Both the position numbers and the translations under genes were made by a program. Source: Bacillus sp. 1NLA3E (GTDB lineage Bacteria > Bacillota > Bacilli > Bacillales > Cytobacillaceae). Taken from it: 64,000 nt of DNA. Below, one piece after another: positions 1-8,699 of the stretch. The notes under the pieces were generated by a model. The model ran no database searches. It had not been told where the DNA came from and saw only the letters and a list, made by a program, of their open reading frames with translations. Position 1 is the first letter of the stretch. Each line of letters opens with the position of its first letter. The stretch lies in contig NC_021171.1 in assembly GCF_000242895.2 (NCBI RefSeq), positions 4,684,001 to 4,748,000 of the forward strand, written 5' to 3'.

Positions 1-531
1 AACCTTTTCTAAGTTTTTAGTGATGTCTTCAATCGTTTGATAGACTTTATCAGCAGTTGCTAAGCCACGGATAATTTCAACTAGCTTCATAACCGGTACT
101 GGGTTCATAAAGTGCATGCCGATTACTTGTTCTGGTCTGTTTGTGACTGCGGCAATTTCCGTAATTGGAAGTGAAGAAGTATTGCTGGCTAAAATGGCAT
201 GCGCCGGTGCAATCGCATCAAGTTGAGTGAAAATCTTTGTTTTGATTTCCATATTTTCAACAGCCGCTTCGATTACTAAATCAACAGCTTCGGCGTCTTG
301 TAAGGTTGTTGATGCCGAAATATTGGACAAGATGCCATCGCGAGTTTCCGCTGTCATTCGTCCTTTTTCAACATTGCGAGCCAGGTTTTTGCTGATTCCG
401 CCTAAACCGCGTTCAACAAACTCAGGTTTAAGGTCATTTAATAATACTTTGTAGCCTGCTTGTGCACATACTTGGGCGATACCCGAACCCATTTGTCCGG
501 CCCCAATTACCATAATCGTTTGAACGTTCAT
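1..531 (-). CDS. hbd: 3-hydroxybutyryl-CoA dehydrogenase, partial (3' end outside window)
   Basis: NAD-dependent dehydrogenase of the 3-hydroxyacyl-CoA family. It interconverts 3-hydroxybutyryl-CoA and acetoacetyl-CoA in short-chain fatty acid oxidation in the cytoplasm. The gene starts with an ATG at 529-531 and runs off the left edge, so only about 177 N-terminal residues are visible. They contain the Rossmann nucleotide-binding turn (VIGAGQMGSGIA, near residue 8), the stretch LVIEAAVE, and the family signature NTSSLPITEIA followed by GMHFMNPVPVMKLVE with its catalytic His. It lies 47 bp downstream of the thiolase gene on the same strand and is probably cotranscribed with it. A related 3-hydroxyacyl-CoA dehydrogenase cannot be excluded without the C-terminal domain. 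Confidence 0.9.
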   Translation of the reverse strand, partial: MNVQTIMVIGAGQMGSGIAQVCAQAGYKVLLNDLKPEFVERGLGGISKNLARNVEKGRMTAETRDGILSNISASTTLQDAEAVDLVIEAAVENMEIKTKIFTQLDAIAPAHAILASNTSSLPITEIAAVTNRPEQVIGMHFMNPVPVMKLVEIIRGLATADKVYQTIEDITKNLEKV

Positions 532-578
532 AAATTATCCTCCTCTATTAGTAAAGCGCTGGACGCCTAGTTTGTTTG

Positions 579-1766
579 TTACTGCTTAGGTACTTCTATC
601 ATAATTGCGTCGCCTTGGCCGCCACCGCTGCAGATGGCTGCAATTCCAATGCCACCGCCGCGACGTTGTAATTCGCGAATGAGTGTTAAAATAATTCTGG
701 CACCGCTTGCGCCAATTGGATGGCCCAACGCTACGGCTCCACCGTTTACATTGATTTTTTCAGGATCAAGACCCGCAACTTTTTGGCTTGCTAACGCGAC
801 AGCCGCGAAAGCTTCATTTATTTCAAATAAATCAATTTCCTCAACCCGTTTACCTGTTTTCTTAAGGAGTTCTTTAATGACGACACCAGGACTTTTTGGA
901 AAATCTTTTGCCTCTAAGCCCACTTCAGCATGACCAAGGATAATCGCTTCTGGTTGTCGACCTTCTCGGATCGCCCGCTCTTCACTCATTAACACTAAAG
1001 CGGCTGCTCCGTCGTTTACACCAGGGGCATTACCTGCCGTAATCGTTCCTGCTCTGTTAAAAGCTGGACCAAGTTTTGCCAATACCTCAACTGTTGTATC
1101 AGGACGAGGAGATTCATCATGTTCAATGACCGTTGGGTGCCCCTTACGTTTTGGAACCTCAACTGGAATGATTTCTTCAGCAAACTTACCTGACTTAATG
1201 GCCTCAACGGCTAATTTGTGACTTCTATAGGCCCATTTATCTTGGTCCTCACGGCTGATTTCAAGCTCCTCAGCTGTACTATTTCCATAAGTCCCCATAT
1301 GAGCACCGGTAAAACTACAGCTTAACCCGTCACGAATCATTAAATCTGTAACAGCTGCATCGCCCATTTTTAAACCCCAACGAGCCTTAGGTAGTAAATA
1401 AGGAGCATTACTCATTGATTCCATTCCACCCGCAACAATCACTTCCTCATCGCCCAATCTGATGATCTGATCCGCGAGTGTAACGCTACGCATTCCAGAT
1501 GCACATACTTTGTTAACCGTTTCAGTCTTAACCTCCCATGGGAGACCTGCGTTTCTTGCAGCCTGGCGCGATGGGATTTGCCCTTGTCCACCTTGCAATA
1601 CAGTACCAAAAATGACTTCGTTTACCTCATCGGGTTTAACTTGGGCCTTTTCTAATGCCCCTTTAATGGCAATTCCCCCAAGCTCAGCAGCCGTTAATTG
1701 GCTTAAGCCTCCGCCAAACTTTCCAAATGGTGTTCGTATTCCGCTTAAAATGACTGTCTTCCCCAT
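579..1766 (-). CDS. acetyl-CoA C-acetyltransferase (thiolase)
   Basis: Condenses two acetyl-CoA to acetoacetyl-CoA, or cleaves acetoacetyl-CoA in the reverse direction, in fatty acid or butanoate metabolism. The 395-residue length is typical of biosynthetic thiolases. All three active-site blocks are present: KVCASGMRSV with the nucleophilic Cys (about residue 88), GGAVALGHPIGASGAR with the base His, and CSGGGQGDA with the second Cys. The start is placed at the ATG at 1766, because AAAGGAG lies about 9 bases upstream of it but touches the other ATG at 1775. It is followed by hbd and preceded by fadF on the same strand, as in other Bacillaceae fat-degradation clusters. B. subtilis counterparts are MmgA and YhfS. 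The family is certain; which paralogue it is remains open. Confidence 0.93.
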   Translation of the reverse strand: MGKTVILSGIRTPFGKFGGGLSQLTAAELGGIAIKGALEKAQVKPDEVNEVIFGTVLQGGQGQIPSRQAARNAGLPWEVKTETVNKVCASGMRSVTLADQIIRLGDEEVIVAGGMESMSNAPYLLPKARWGLKMGDAAVTDLMIRDGLSCSFTGAHMGTYGNSTAEELEISREDQDKWAYRSHKLAVEAIKSGKFAEEIIPVEVPKRKGHPTVIEHDESPRPDTTVEVLAKLGPAFNRAGTITAGNAPGVNDGAAALVLMSEERAIREGRQPEAIILGHAEVGLEAKDFPKSPGVVIKELLKKTGKRVEEIDLFEINEAFAAVALASQKVAGLDPEKINVNGGAVALGHPIGASGARIILTLIRELQRRGGGIGIAAICSGGGQGDAIMIEVPKQ

Positions 1767-1923
1767 GATATCCATCTCCTTTAGGTAAGCTTAAATTGCG
1801 AAATTTTAACTTTGTTACCTTAATACGACTGAACGCTCGCTCGATACACAGGCATAAAGGTATGACAGAGCAAACCTTGATCACTCTGAAACAACATGTT
1901 TGGAACTATGTAGTAAACTACTG

Positions 1924-1937
1924 TGAAAACGCTTTAC
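1924..1937 (-). promoter_or_regulatory. candidate cre (CcpA) site upstream of thiolase/hbd
   Basis: TGAAAACGCTTTAC agrees with the Bacillus cre consensus TGWAANCGNTNWCA at 12 of 14 positions; the last two bases differ. It lies about 160 bp upstream of the thiolase start in a 336-bp gap (1767-2102). The gap also holds a hairpin at about 2051-2073 (CGTTCATTTT with AAAATGAGCG) behind fadF. Carbon-catabolite control of fat-degradation genes is known in Bacillus, but the link here is inference. Confidence 0.4.
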
Positions 1938-2102
1938 GTATCTTTATTCTACTGCAAGCAAACACAAAATTGCATTATTTTTACTAAAAATTCTAAATAT
2001 TTAATTTCCGACATTATTCAACATAACCGCGAAATTTGGAAGGTGGCTCTCGTTCATTTTCCTAAAATGAGCGAAAGCCTGCCCTCTATCTCGACATGTC
2101 TA

Positions 2103-4220
2103 TTATGACAACACAGCCTCTTTTGGTTGTTCACCGTAAACGGCTTTTTCAAGCAGCTCGGCCACATCATATGTTTTGACTGTTTCTTCCACTTCTTTAG
2201 CCTTCGTTCCATCTGAAAGCATCGTTAAGCAATATGGACAGCCTGAGCTAATCACTGATGGATTTACTTCTAGGGCCTGCTCGGTTCTAGCCACATTGAT
2301 GCGATGACCTGTTTCCTCTTCCATCCACATCAAGCCGCCACCTGCTCCACAGCACATTCCGGTTTCACGGTTTCTTTCCATTTCGACCAGCTTAACGCCT
2401 GGAATGGATCTTAGAATGTCACGTGGTTGATCGTATACCTCGTTATAACGCCCTAAATAGCAAGAATCGTGGAACGTAATCGTTTCATTTACAGCAAACT
2501 TAGGAACCAGTCTTCCTTCCTTAACAAGCTCTGCAAGAACTTCAGTGTGGTGATACACTTCTGCTTTCAAGCCAAAATCAGGATATTCATTTTTAAAGAT
2601 GTTATAGGCATGCGGATCAATCGTGACAATTTTGTTTACTTCATTCTTTTCGAACTCATCGATATTGTTTTGTGCTAATTCCTGGAACAAGAATTCATTT
2701 CCGAGGCGACGTGCTGTATCCCCTGAGTTCTTTTCTTTATTTCCTAAAATAGCGAATTTAACGCCGGCTTCATTCAGTAGCTTGGCAAAAGAAAGTGCGA
2801 TTTTTTGACTACGGTTATCGTAAGAACCCATCGAACCCACCCAGAATAGGTACTCAAATTCTTCACCAGCTTTTTTCATTTCCTTCACGGTTGGCACAGT
2901 GACATCCTCACGTGCTTCACGCCAATTTTCACGCTCTTTGCGATTTAATCCCCAAGGATTGCCCTGACGTTCGATATTGGTCATGGCGCGCTGAGCATCT
3001 GCATCTAATTTTCCTTCTGTTAAAACAAGATAACGGCGAAGGTCAATAATTTTTTCAACATGCTCATTCATAACTGGACATTGGTCTTCACAATTTCGAC
3101 AGGTGGTACATGCCCAAATCTCTTCTTCGGTTATGACTTCTCCGATTAAGGTTGGTGAATAGGCAAGCGATGCCGCGGCCTCTTCCGCTCCTTTTCCGGC
3201 AGCAGCTAAAGCTAACTGATTTCCTTTTGTATTTGAGAAAGCAAAAGTCGGTACCCACGGCTGTTTTGATGTAACAACAGCACCTTGGTTAGTTAGATGA
3301 TCACGAAGCTTCAGCATAAGATCCATTGGTGACAGCATTTTCCCTGTTCCAGTGGCTGGACACATATTGGTACAACGTCCACATTCCACACAGGCATACA
3401 AGTCGACAAGCTGATGCTGAGTAAAATCTTCAATTTTTCCGACCCCAAAAGATTCTTGTGATTCGTCTTCAAAATTAATTTTTTTCAATTTACCTGGTTT
3501 ATCTAATCGATTTAAATAAACATTGGCTGGTCCGGCGATTAAGTGGGCGTGCTTTCCTTGTGGAACATAGACTAGGAATGATAGCAAGAATAGTAAATGT
3601 GCCCACCAAGCAATATAGAACACAGAAATGGCCGCTGTTTCTCCTATCCCTGAAAAAATGGTTGAAATAAGTGAAGCAATTGGTTCAGATAATGAGGTTT
3701 CCTCACCATGCCAAATCAAACCCATTCCATTTCCAAGCAATACGGATACCATCAAACCTCCTATGAAAATTAACACGAGTCCGTTTTTAAATCCGCGTTT
3801 TAAACGGACAAGTTTTTCAACATAACGACGATAATAGGCCCATATAACAGCAACCAAAATGACGAGGGTTACGATTTCCTGAAAGAAGGTAAAAGCAGAA
3901 TAAAGCGGGCCAAGCGGTAAGTGCGAACCTGGCTTAAGCCCCTTCCAAATAAAGTCAATCGCACCGAGCTGAACAAGAAGAAATCCGTAAAAAAACATAA
4001 CGTGTATGATTCCACTCTTTTTATCCTTAAACAGCTTTTTTTGCCCGAAAACATTTACCCATATCTTTTCGAGTCTTTCTTTTACACGATGGTCAAACTC
4101 TACTGCTTTCCCGAGCTTAATGTACGAAATTCTTGTTTTGACAACATAAACAAACAAGCTAAGTGCGTAAGCGGTTACAGCGAGGAATGCCACGAGGTTT
4201 ACCCATAGTAATCCATTCAT
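2103..4220 (-). CDS. fadF: FadF-like membrane iron-sulfur oxidoreductase (electron transfer from acyl-CoA dehydrogenation)
   Basis: Predicted quinone-linked Fe-S protein that accepts electrons from acyl-CoA dehydrogenases through ETF. The 705-residue protein has an N-terminal membrane domain with several hydrophobic helices (about residues 5-220). Two ferredoxin-type 4Fe-4S motifs follow (CVECGRCTNMCPATG and CTTCRNCEDQCPVMNE), then two heterodisulfide-reductase-like CCG modules (CYLGRYNEV, CCGAGGGLMW, CPYCLTM). Length and domain order match B. subtilis FadF (YwjF). The ATG at 4220 is chosen because AAAGGGGAG lies 9 bases upstream; a TTG one codon earlier is less well placed. The neighbours clsB and uvsE are the same as in B. 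subtilis. A FadR-type operator overlaps its promoter. Confidence 0.9.
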   Translation of the reverse strand: MNGLLWVNLVAFLAVTAYALSLFVYVVKTRISYIKLGKAVEFDHRVKERLEKIWVNVFGQKKLFKDKKSGIIHVMFFYGFLLVQLGAIDFIWKGLKPGSHLPLGPLYSAFTFFQEIVTLVILVAVIWAYYRRYVEKLVRLKRGFKNGLVLIFIGGLMVSVLLGNGMGLIWHGEETSLSEPIASLISTIFSGIGETAAISVFYIAWWAHLLFLLSFLVYVPQGKHAHLIAGPANVYLNRLDKPGKLKKINFEDESQESFGVGKIEDFTQHQLVDLYACVECGRCTNMCPATGTGKMLSPMDLMLKLRDHLTNQGAVVTSKQPWVPTFAFSNTKGNQLALAAAGKGAEEAAASLAYSPTLIGEVITEEEIWACTTCRNCEDQCPVMNEHVEKIIDLRRYLVLTEGKLDADAQRAMTNIERQGNPWGLNRKERENWREAREDVTVPTVKEMKKAGEEFEYLFWVGSMGSYDNRSQKIALSFAKLLNEAGVKFAILGNKEKNSGDTARRLGNEFLFQELAQNNIDEFEKNEVNKIVTIDPHAYNIFKNEYPDFGLKAEVYHHTEVLAELVKEGRLVPKFAVNETITFHDSCYLGRYNEVYDQPRDILRSIPGVKLVEMERNRETGMCCGAGGGLMWMEEETGHRINVARTEQALEVNPSVISSGCPYCLTMLSDGTKAKEVEETVKTYDVAELLEKAVYGEQPKEAVLS

Positions 4221-4307
4221 CAAAACGTACTCCCCTTTCCATAAAATTACATTTAATAAGTAGAATATTTTTAAACAATTAAATATTCTGAATTTACTCT
4301 TAACTCT

Positions 4308-4335
4308 ATTATATGTTGAATGAGCGCTCAGTCAA
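4308..4335 (-). promoter_or_regulatory. fadF promoter with FadR-type operator between -35 and -10
   Basis: On the minus strand, TTGACT (4335-4330) and TATAAT (4313-4308) are separated by 16 bp, a near-consensus sigma-A promoter 90-110 bp upstream of fadF. The near-perfect palindrome TGAATGAGCGCTCAGTCA (4317-4334) fills the spacer and part of the -35 box. It resembles the TetR-family FadR operator of Bacillus (consensus TGAATGA-N4-TCATTCA). Repression relieved by long-chain acyl-CoA is the expected mode. Confidence 0.7.
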
Positions 4336-4430
4336 TCATTATTTCTTTTACAGATAAAGATTAATTTTTTTGAAAGCATCATAGATGGGCTAGTTTCGGA
4401 AAAACTAAGAGGAAATGATTAGAGGAGAGA

Positions 4431-5639
4431 ATGGTTTTGAGCATGTTCTTAACCGTATTCACAATAATTTTGATTCTTATCATCTGGCTTTATTTTGATT
4501 ATACGCTGGGTAGAAGACAACAGCTAGCTTGTAGAGACCGAAAAGATTACCCGATTAGAAATAGTCAATTTCACTTGTTCACCCATGGTCCTGAATTGTT
4601 TGACGATCTTTTCCGTGAGATCAAAAATGCCCAAAAACATGTTCATGTTTTATTTTATATTGCCAAAAATGACACCTTTAGTAGAGAATTTTTTTCGATT
4701 TTAAAAGCAAAGGCCCGTGAAGGTGTAGAGGTGCGCCTGCTCTTGGACCGATTGGGGAGCATTAAAGTTTCAGAGCAAATTATCCACGAATTAAAAGAAG
4801 CGAACGTCAAATTTTCCTTTAGTCATGTGCCGAAGTTACCTTTTTTGTTTTACTCCGTTAATGTTCGGAATCACCGGAAGATTACCATTATCGATGGAAA
4901 AATAGGCTATGCTGGTGGCTATAATGTGGGGCAAGAATACATTAACCTTGAGCCAAGCTTAAGTCCTTGGCGTGATTATCATTTGAAATTTACGGGGGAA
5001 GTGGTCCATGACCTACAGCAGGTATTCCTGAAAGACTGGCATATTGCGACAAAATCGGAGCTGATCACCCATCCAACTTATTTTCCCCACATTGGACAGG
5101 GCCCGATGTCGATTCAGGTCGTTTCTTCTGATGGAGGACACATCGAGGATGCTTTTTCAAATCAAATTCGCAAGGCACGTAAATCTATTTTCATTGGTAC
5201 TCCCTATTTTATTCCTAGCAAAATGTTATTCGCTGATCTATTAGAAGCAGCAAGAAGGGGTGTGAAAATCATCATTCTTGTTCCACACAAAGCAGATCAC
5301 ATCCTCGTTAAGGAAGCCTCTTTCCCATATTATCGCCAATTAATAAAAGCTGGTGCGGAAATCTATCAGTTCTTAAATGGCTTTTACCATGCAAAAATTA
5401 TCCTTTTTGATGAGGACATATGCGATATCGGCACCTCTAATTTTGACCAAAGGAGTATATTTTTAAATTTTGAATTGAATTGTTTTATTTATGATAGTGG
5501 GACGATTGCCAAAATCAAAACGATTATCGATCATGATTTGAATGACTCGAAGAAACTTTCTCTAGACGAGTTGAACAATGTGAGTCTATTGACAAAAACG
5601 AAAGAAATAATCGCAAAACCTTTGGAACGATTTTTATAA
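4431..5639 (+). CDS. clsB: cardiolipin synthase, ClsB/YwjE type
   Basis: Phospholipase-D-superfamily enzyme that joins phosphatidylglycerol molecules to cardiolipin in the membrane. One N-terminal membrane helix (residues about 3-24, MFLTVFTIILILIIWLYFDY) is followed by two HKD catalytic motifs: HRKITIIDGKIGYAGG (about residue 146) and HAKIILFDEDICDIGTSN (about residue 320). At 402 residues it fits B. subtilis YwjE (about 398) better than the longer ClsA/YwnE and YwiE. Its position between fadF and uvsE is the YwjE position. The ATG is preceded by AGAGGAGAGA. It is transcribed divergently from fadF, and the 210-bp gap carries the FadR-type operator. Confidence 0.9.
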   Translation: MVLSMFLTVFTIILILIIWLYFDYTLGRRQQLACRDRKDYPIRNSQFHLFTHGPELFDDLFREIKNAQKHVHVLFYIAKNDTFSREFFSILKAKAREGVEVRLLLDRLGSIKVSEQIIHELKEANVKFSFSHVPKLPFLFYSVNVRNHRKITIIDGKIGYAGGYNVGQEYINLEPSLSPWRDYHLKFTGEVVHDLQQVFLKDWHIATKSELITHPTYFPHIGQGPMSIQVVSSDGGHIEDAFSNQIRKARKSIFIGTPYFIPSKMLFADLLEAARRGVKIIILVPHKADHILVKEASFPYYRQLIKAGAEIYQFLNGFYHAKIILFDEDICDIGTSNFDQRSIFLNFELNCFIYDSGTIAKIKTIIDHDLNDSKKLSLDELNNVSLLTKTKEIIAKPLERFL

Positions 5640-5643
5640 AATA

Positions 5644-5834
5644 AAGCTGTTTTCGTAAACTTTGTTGCTATTTACTTATGAAAGGAGGGTCTGACTTCCG
5701 CTCCAGGTGCTCGCTTTCCGCGGGGCGGGCGGTGAGCCTCCTCGGCGTCACGCCTGCGGGGTCTCACCTGTCCCGCTGCTCCCGCAGGAGTCGAGCACCT
5801 TCCGCTCCAATCAACATTTTGCTTTAACACAGCC
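5644..5834. repeat. MITE-like repeat A, copy 1
   Basis: GC-rich fold-back repeat between clsB and uvsE, sharing the core TTTCCGCGGGGCGGGCGGTG and TCTCACCTGTCCCGCTGCTC with eight other copies in the window. The left end (AGCTGTTTTCGTAA) is of the variant type that is also seen at the right end of copy 5. The right end (TTTAACACAGCC) is the common type, so this copy looks like a hybrid of two end types. Confidence 0.85.
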
Positions 5835-5892
5835 ATAAAATAAAGAAGATTGCTCAGTGACGACTGTTCCCTTCCCGAAAGGAGGTTAGGTT

Positions 5893-6858
5893 TTGATCAT
5901 CCGCTTCGGATATGTTTCTCATGCTGTTAGTCTTTGGAACGCTTCACCTGCTAAAACGTTGACGTTCACACGCTACAAACAGCTTCCAGACGGAGAGCGA
6001 CGCCAAAAGCTCTTAGAGGTTACGGAGGCAAATTTAAAAAACACTTTAAGGATGCTTTATTATAATGTAGCTCACCAGATTGAGTTGTATCGGTTTTCAA
6101 GCTCGCTCGTTCCGTTGGCGACTCATCCTGAGGTGATGTGGGACTTCGTTTCTCCCTTTCACAGCTTATGGCAGGAGATTGGTGAAGTAGTGAAAAAAAA
6201 GCGACTGCGGGTGAGTTTTCATCCAAGTCAATTTACGTTGTTTACTTCTGATCGGGACGAAGTGACGAAGAATGCGGTTAAGGATATGACTTACCATTAT
6301 CAGATGCTTGAGGCGATGGGTGTTCTTGATCATCCTAGTGCTGGCGCGCTTATCAATATCCATATTGGCGGCGCTTATGGGAATAAAGCAGGAGCCATCA
6401 TGCGCTTTCATGAAAACCTTCGCTCTCTCCCGGCTGACATTAAAGGGATAATGACTTTGGAGAATGATGATAAAACGTATCATTCCGCTGAAACTTTAGC
6501 AGCTTGCCAACGGGAAAAGGTTCCCTTCTTGTTTGACTACCATCACCATATCGCCAATCTAGGAAATTTACCGCTGGCTAAGTTGTTGCCAGCGACCTAT
6601 CAGACCTGGCTTGAGCAGGGTCGTAAGCCAAAGATTCATATTTCTTCTCCTAAGTCAGAAGCTGCCTTCCGTTCTCATGCTGATTTTGTCGACCCTGTTT
6701 TTCTTTCCCCTTTGCTGGAGGAGGTTCGTGCGATTGGGGAGGATGTTGATTTTATGGTTGAGGCTAAAATGAAGGATCAGGCTATGTTGAAGCTTGTTGA
6801 GGATTTGAGCAATATCCGCGGGATTAAGCGGATGAGCGGAGGCAGTATTTCGCTGTGA
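5893..6858 (+). CDS. uvsE: UV DNA damage endonuclease UvsE
   Basis: Nicks DNA 5' to UV photoproducts and so starts an excision repair route independent of UvrABC; the fold is a metal-dependent TIM barrel like endonuclease IV. The 321 residues match the family length. Visible signatures are [20 protein letters not shown] at the N-terminus, the metal-site region [12 protein letters not shown], the segment [19 protein letters not shown], and FDYHHHIAN. The start is a TTG at 5893 with AAAGGAGG about 7 bases upstream; the N-terminus begins as in B. subtilis YwjD. Its position next to clsB and fadF is conserved. Confidence 0.93.
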   Translation: MIIRFGYVSHAVSLWNASPAKTLTFTRYKQLPDGERRQKLLEVTEANLKNTLRMLYYNVAHQIELYRFSSSLVPLATHPEVMWDFVSPFHSLWQEIGEVVKKKRLRVSFHPSQFTLFTSDRDEVTKNAVKDMTYHYQMLEAMGVLDHPSAGALINIHIGGAYGNKAGAIMRFHENLRSLPADIKGIMTLENDDKTYHSAETLAACQREKVPFLFDYHHHIANLGNLPLAKLLPATYQTWLEQGRKPKIHISSPKSEAAFRSHADFVDPVFLSPLLEEVRAIGEDVDFMVEAKMKDQAMLKLVEDLSNIRGIKRMSGGSISL

Positions 6859-6867
6859 TTTGGGGTT

Positions 6868-7015
6868 GGAGTGACCGTTTTATCTTTAAAACCTTTCGTT
6901 TGGACTCTCCAGTTTGCTGGAGTGACCGTTTCACCTTTAAAACCTTTCGTTTGGGCTCTCCAGTTTCCTGGAGTGACCGTTTTACCCAAATAACCACTCG
7001 TTTGGTCACTCCAGC
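6868..7015. repeat. tandem repeat, three 51-bp units
   Basis: Units begin with GGAGTGACCG at 6868, 6919 and 6970. Units 1 and 2 differ at only a few positions; unit 3 diverges in the middle. The array ends in GGTCACTCCAG, the reverse complement of its opening, so the whole block could fold back. It starts 10 bp after uvsE. The period of 17 codons keeps a reverse frame open, giving a repetitive 90-residue reading frame judged non-coding. Confidence 0.85.
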
Positions 7016-7043
7016 TGGTGCCTAATAGTAAACGATACCTATT

Positions 7044-7209
7044 TTTCAAAAGGCTGTGTTAAAGCTCAAGGTTGATTGAAGTGGAAGGCGCGAAGACTCC
7101 TGCGGGAGCAGCGGGACAGGTGAGACCCCGCAGGTGCTTTAGCGCCGAGGAGGCTCACCGCCCGCCCCTAAGGTGCGCGAAGCGCCTGGAACGGAAATCA
7201 ACACTCTAG
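7044..7209. repeat. MITE-like repeat A, copy 2, left part (interrupted by IS110-family element)
   Basis: Begins with GGCTGTGTTAAAGCTC at 7052 and is homologous to copy 9 up to CTCTAG at about 7209, where the insertion sequence begins. The missing end (GTTTAACAGAGCC) is found at 9024-9036, after the insertion sequence. The rejoined repeat is flanked by the same 8 bp, TTTCAAAA (7044-7051 and 9037-9044), a target duplication made when repeat A itself inserted. Confidence 0.85.
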
Positions 7210-7233
7210 CATTCCTGTAGAACGTTATTTTTC

Positions 7234-7310
7234 GAGTTTGAAAAAAATAGGGCTCCTCAGTAAGATATGAGTAAGACACCACTCAAACTCAACCTTAAGG
7301 AGGAACCCTA
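7234..7310 (+). promoter_or_regulatory. leader structure that can mask the transposase ribosome binding site
   Basis: The 17-base segment at 7248-7264 (TAGGGCTCCTCAGTAAG) is complementary at 14 of 17 positions to 7294-7310, which contains the AAGGAGG binding site of the transposase. A second pair, GAGTTTGA (7234-7241) and TCAAACTC (7283-7290), crosses the first. The two pairings form either a pseudoknot or mutually exclusive stems. Confidence 0.6.
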
Positions 7311-7312
7311 CT

Positions 7313-8587
7313 TTGAAGTTTAAAATGCAAAACAAACAAAATCAACTAATAGAAAGAATTTCCGTTAAACATCTTGTTGTTGGGATAGATATTGCTCAAC
7401 AATTACATGTAGCCCGAGCTGTTAATTTCCGCGGAATTGTAGTTGGTGATCCACTTACATTTACTAATAATGAAGAAGGATTTTCTAGTTTATTAAAATG
7501 GATTAATAATCTTCAAAGAATAAACAATTTAGATGAATCTATTGTTGGGATGGAACCTACTGGACACTATTGGATTAATCTTTCAAAATGGCTTTTTAAG
7601 CATAATATTGAAGTGGTAACGGTAAATCCCTATTTAGTAAAAAGAAATAAAGAAAATCGTGATAATACTCAATCTAAAAGTGATAAAAAAGATGCTTTGG
7701 TTATAGCTGATATGGTGAAAAACGGTTACTACTCTGAGGTTAGGCCTACATCTGAGTCATTTGAAAAACTTAGGGTTCTTATGTCTAATCGTGATGTAGT
7801 TGTTAAGCGTCTCGTAAGTTCTACTAACCAATTAAATCGGTGGGTAGATATTGTATTTCCCGAACTCCGACAGGTGTTTAAAGATATTACCGCTAAAGGG
7901 GCAATTGCAACCCTTCGTCTATTCCCATCCCCTGTAGAATTAGGAACTATGGAGCCCGAGGAAGTAATAATGGGTTGGAAATCAATCATGAAGAGACAAC
8001 CTGGTTTAAAAAAGGCACTATTACTCATTCAGGTAGCTGGAAAATCAGTTGGAACAAAGCAAGCACTTGATGCTTATAAATTTCATTTGGAACAATTATT
8101 AGAGGAATATGATTTAGCTTTAAAACAACTCGAAAGAGTGGAGGAACAAGTTACTGATGCTCTATTAAAGATCCCTTTCGCTTATAAATTACTTGCCATT
8201 AAAGGCATTAGTGTAATTTCATTGGCAGGTATTTTAGGTGAGGCAGGAGATTTAAGTGGTTTTTCTCATGGGAATTCTTTGCTTCGCCATGCTGGATTAC
8301 ACTTAGCTGAAGCAAGTTCAGGGAAGTGGAAAGGTCAAATTGTCATCTCTAAGCGAGGAAGGTCTAGACTACGACGTTTCCTATATTTAGCTACAATGAG
8401 TCTTGTAGTGAATAATCCGGAATTTAAAGCAATACACTCCTATAATGTAAAAGTAAAAAAGATGAAGAAAATGAAGTCAATCATGAAATTGATTGGGAAA
8501 CTTGCGAGGATTTTTGTGGGCATCGCTCGCCGAAATGAGTTCTACTGTCCTGAAAAAGTTAACCACATTATTGTGTTGGCAGCATAG
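7313..8587 (+). CDS. IS110-family transposase (DEDD/serine recombinase)
   Basis: Mobilises the element as a RuvC-like DEDD nuclease coupled to a C-terminal Tnp20 domain with a catalytic serine. The 424 residues show the first acidic residue in VVGIDIAQQLH (D26), the second in GMEPTGHYW (E81), and SKSDKKDALVIAD (D124, D127) with the rest of the tetrad. The C-terminal half has KGISVISLAGILGEAGDL, LLRHAGLHLAEASSGK and KRGRSRLRRFLY, typical of Tnp20. The start is a TTG at 7313 with AAGGAGG 9 bases upstream; that site can be hidden in a leader hairpin. The frame is intact. Confidence 0.93.
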   Translation: MKFKMQNKQNQLIERISVKHLVVGIDIAQQLHVARAVNFRGIVVGDPLTFTNNEEGFSSLLKWINNLQRINNLDESIVGMEPTGHYWINLSKWLFKHNIEVVTVNPYLVKRNKENRDNTQSKSDKKDALVIADMVKNGYYSEVRPTSESFEKLRVLMSNRDVVVKRLVSSTNQLNRWVDIVFPELRQVFKDITAKGAIATLRLFPSPVELGTMEPEEVIMGWKSIMKRQPGLKKALLLIQVAGKSVGTKQALDAYKFHLEQLLEEYDLALKQLERVEEQVTDALLKIPFAYKLLAIKGISVISLAGILGEAGDLSGFSHGNSLLRHAGLHLAEASSGKWKGQIVISKRGRSRLRRFLYLATMSLVVNNPEFKAIHSYNVKVKKMKKMKSIMKLIGKLARIFVGIARRNEFYCPEKVNHIIVLAA

Positions 8588-8699
8588 TTACGATAGAACC
8601 TTGAACTAAATCTGATTTCTTAAATGTGACACCAAAAATAAATTAGATAACAGAATTGTATAAACCGAATGCTGGCTTATTCGCAGGATAATAAATATG

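Noticed and set aside
1829-1848. ACTGAACGCTCGCTCGAT upstream of thiolase as a second FadR operator
   Set aside because: Only about 12 of 18 positions are self-complementary and the flanking half-sites do not match the TGAATGA pattern seen before fadF.
6777-7049. Reverse-strand frame of 90 codons with a 17-residue repeated peptide
   Set aside because: It is only the translation of the 51-bp tandem repeat and overlaps the 3' end of uvsE; no ribosome site or known family.
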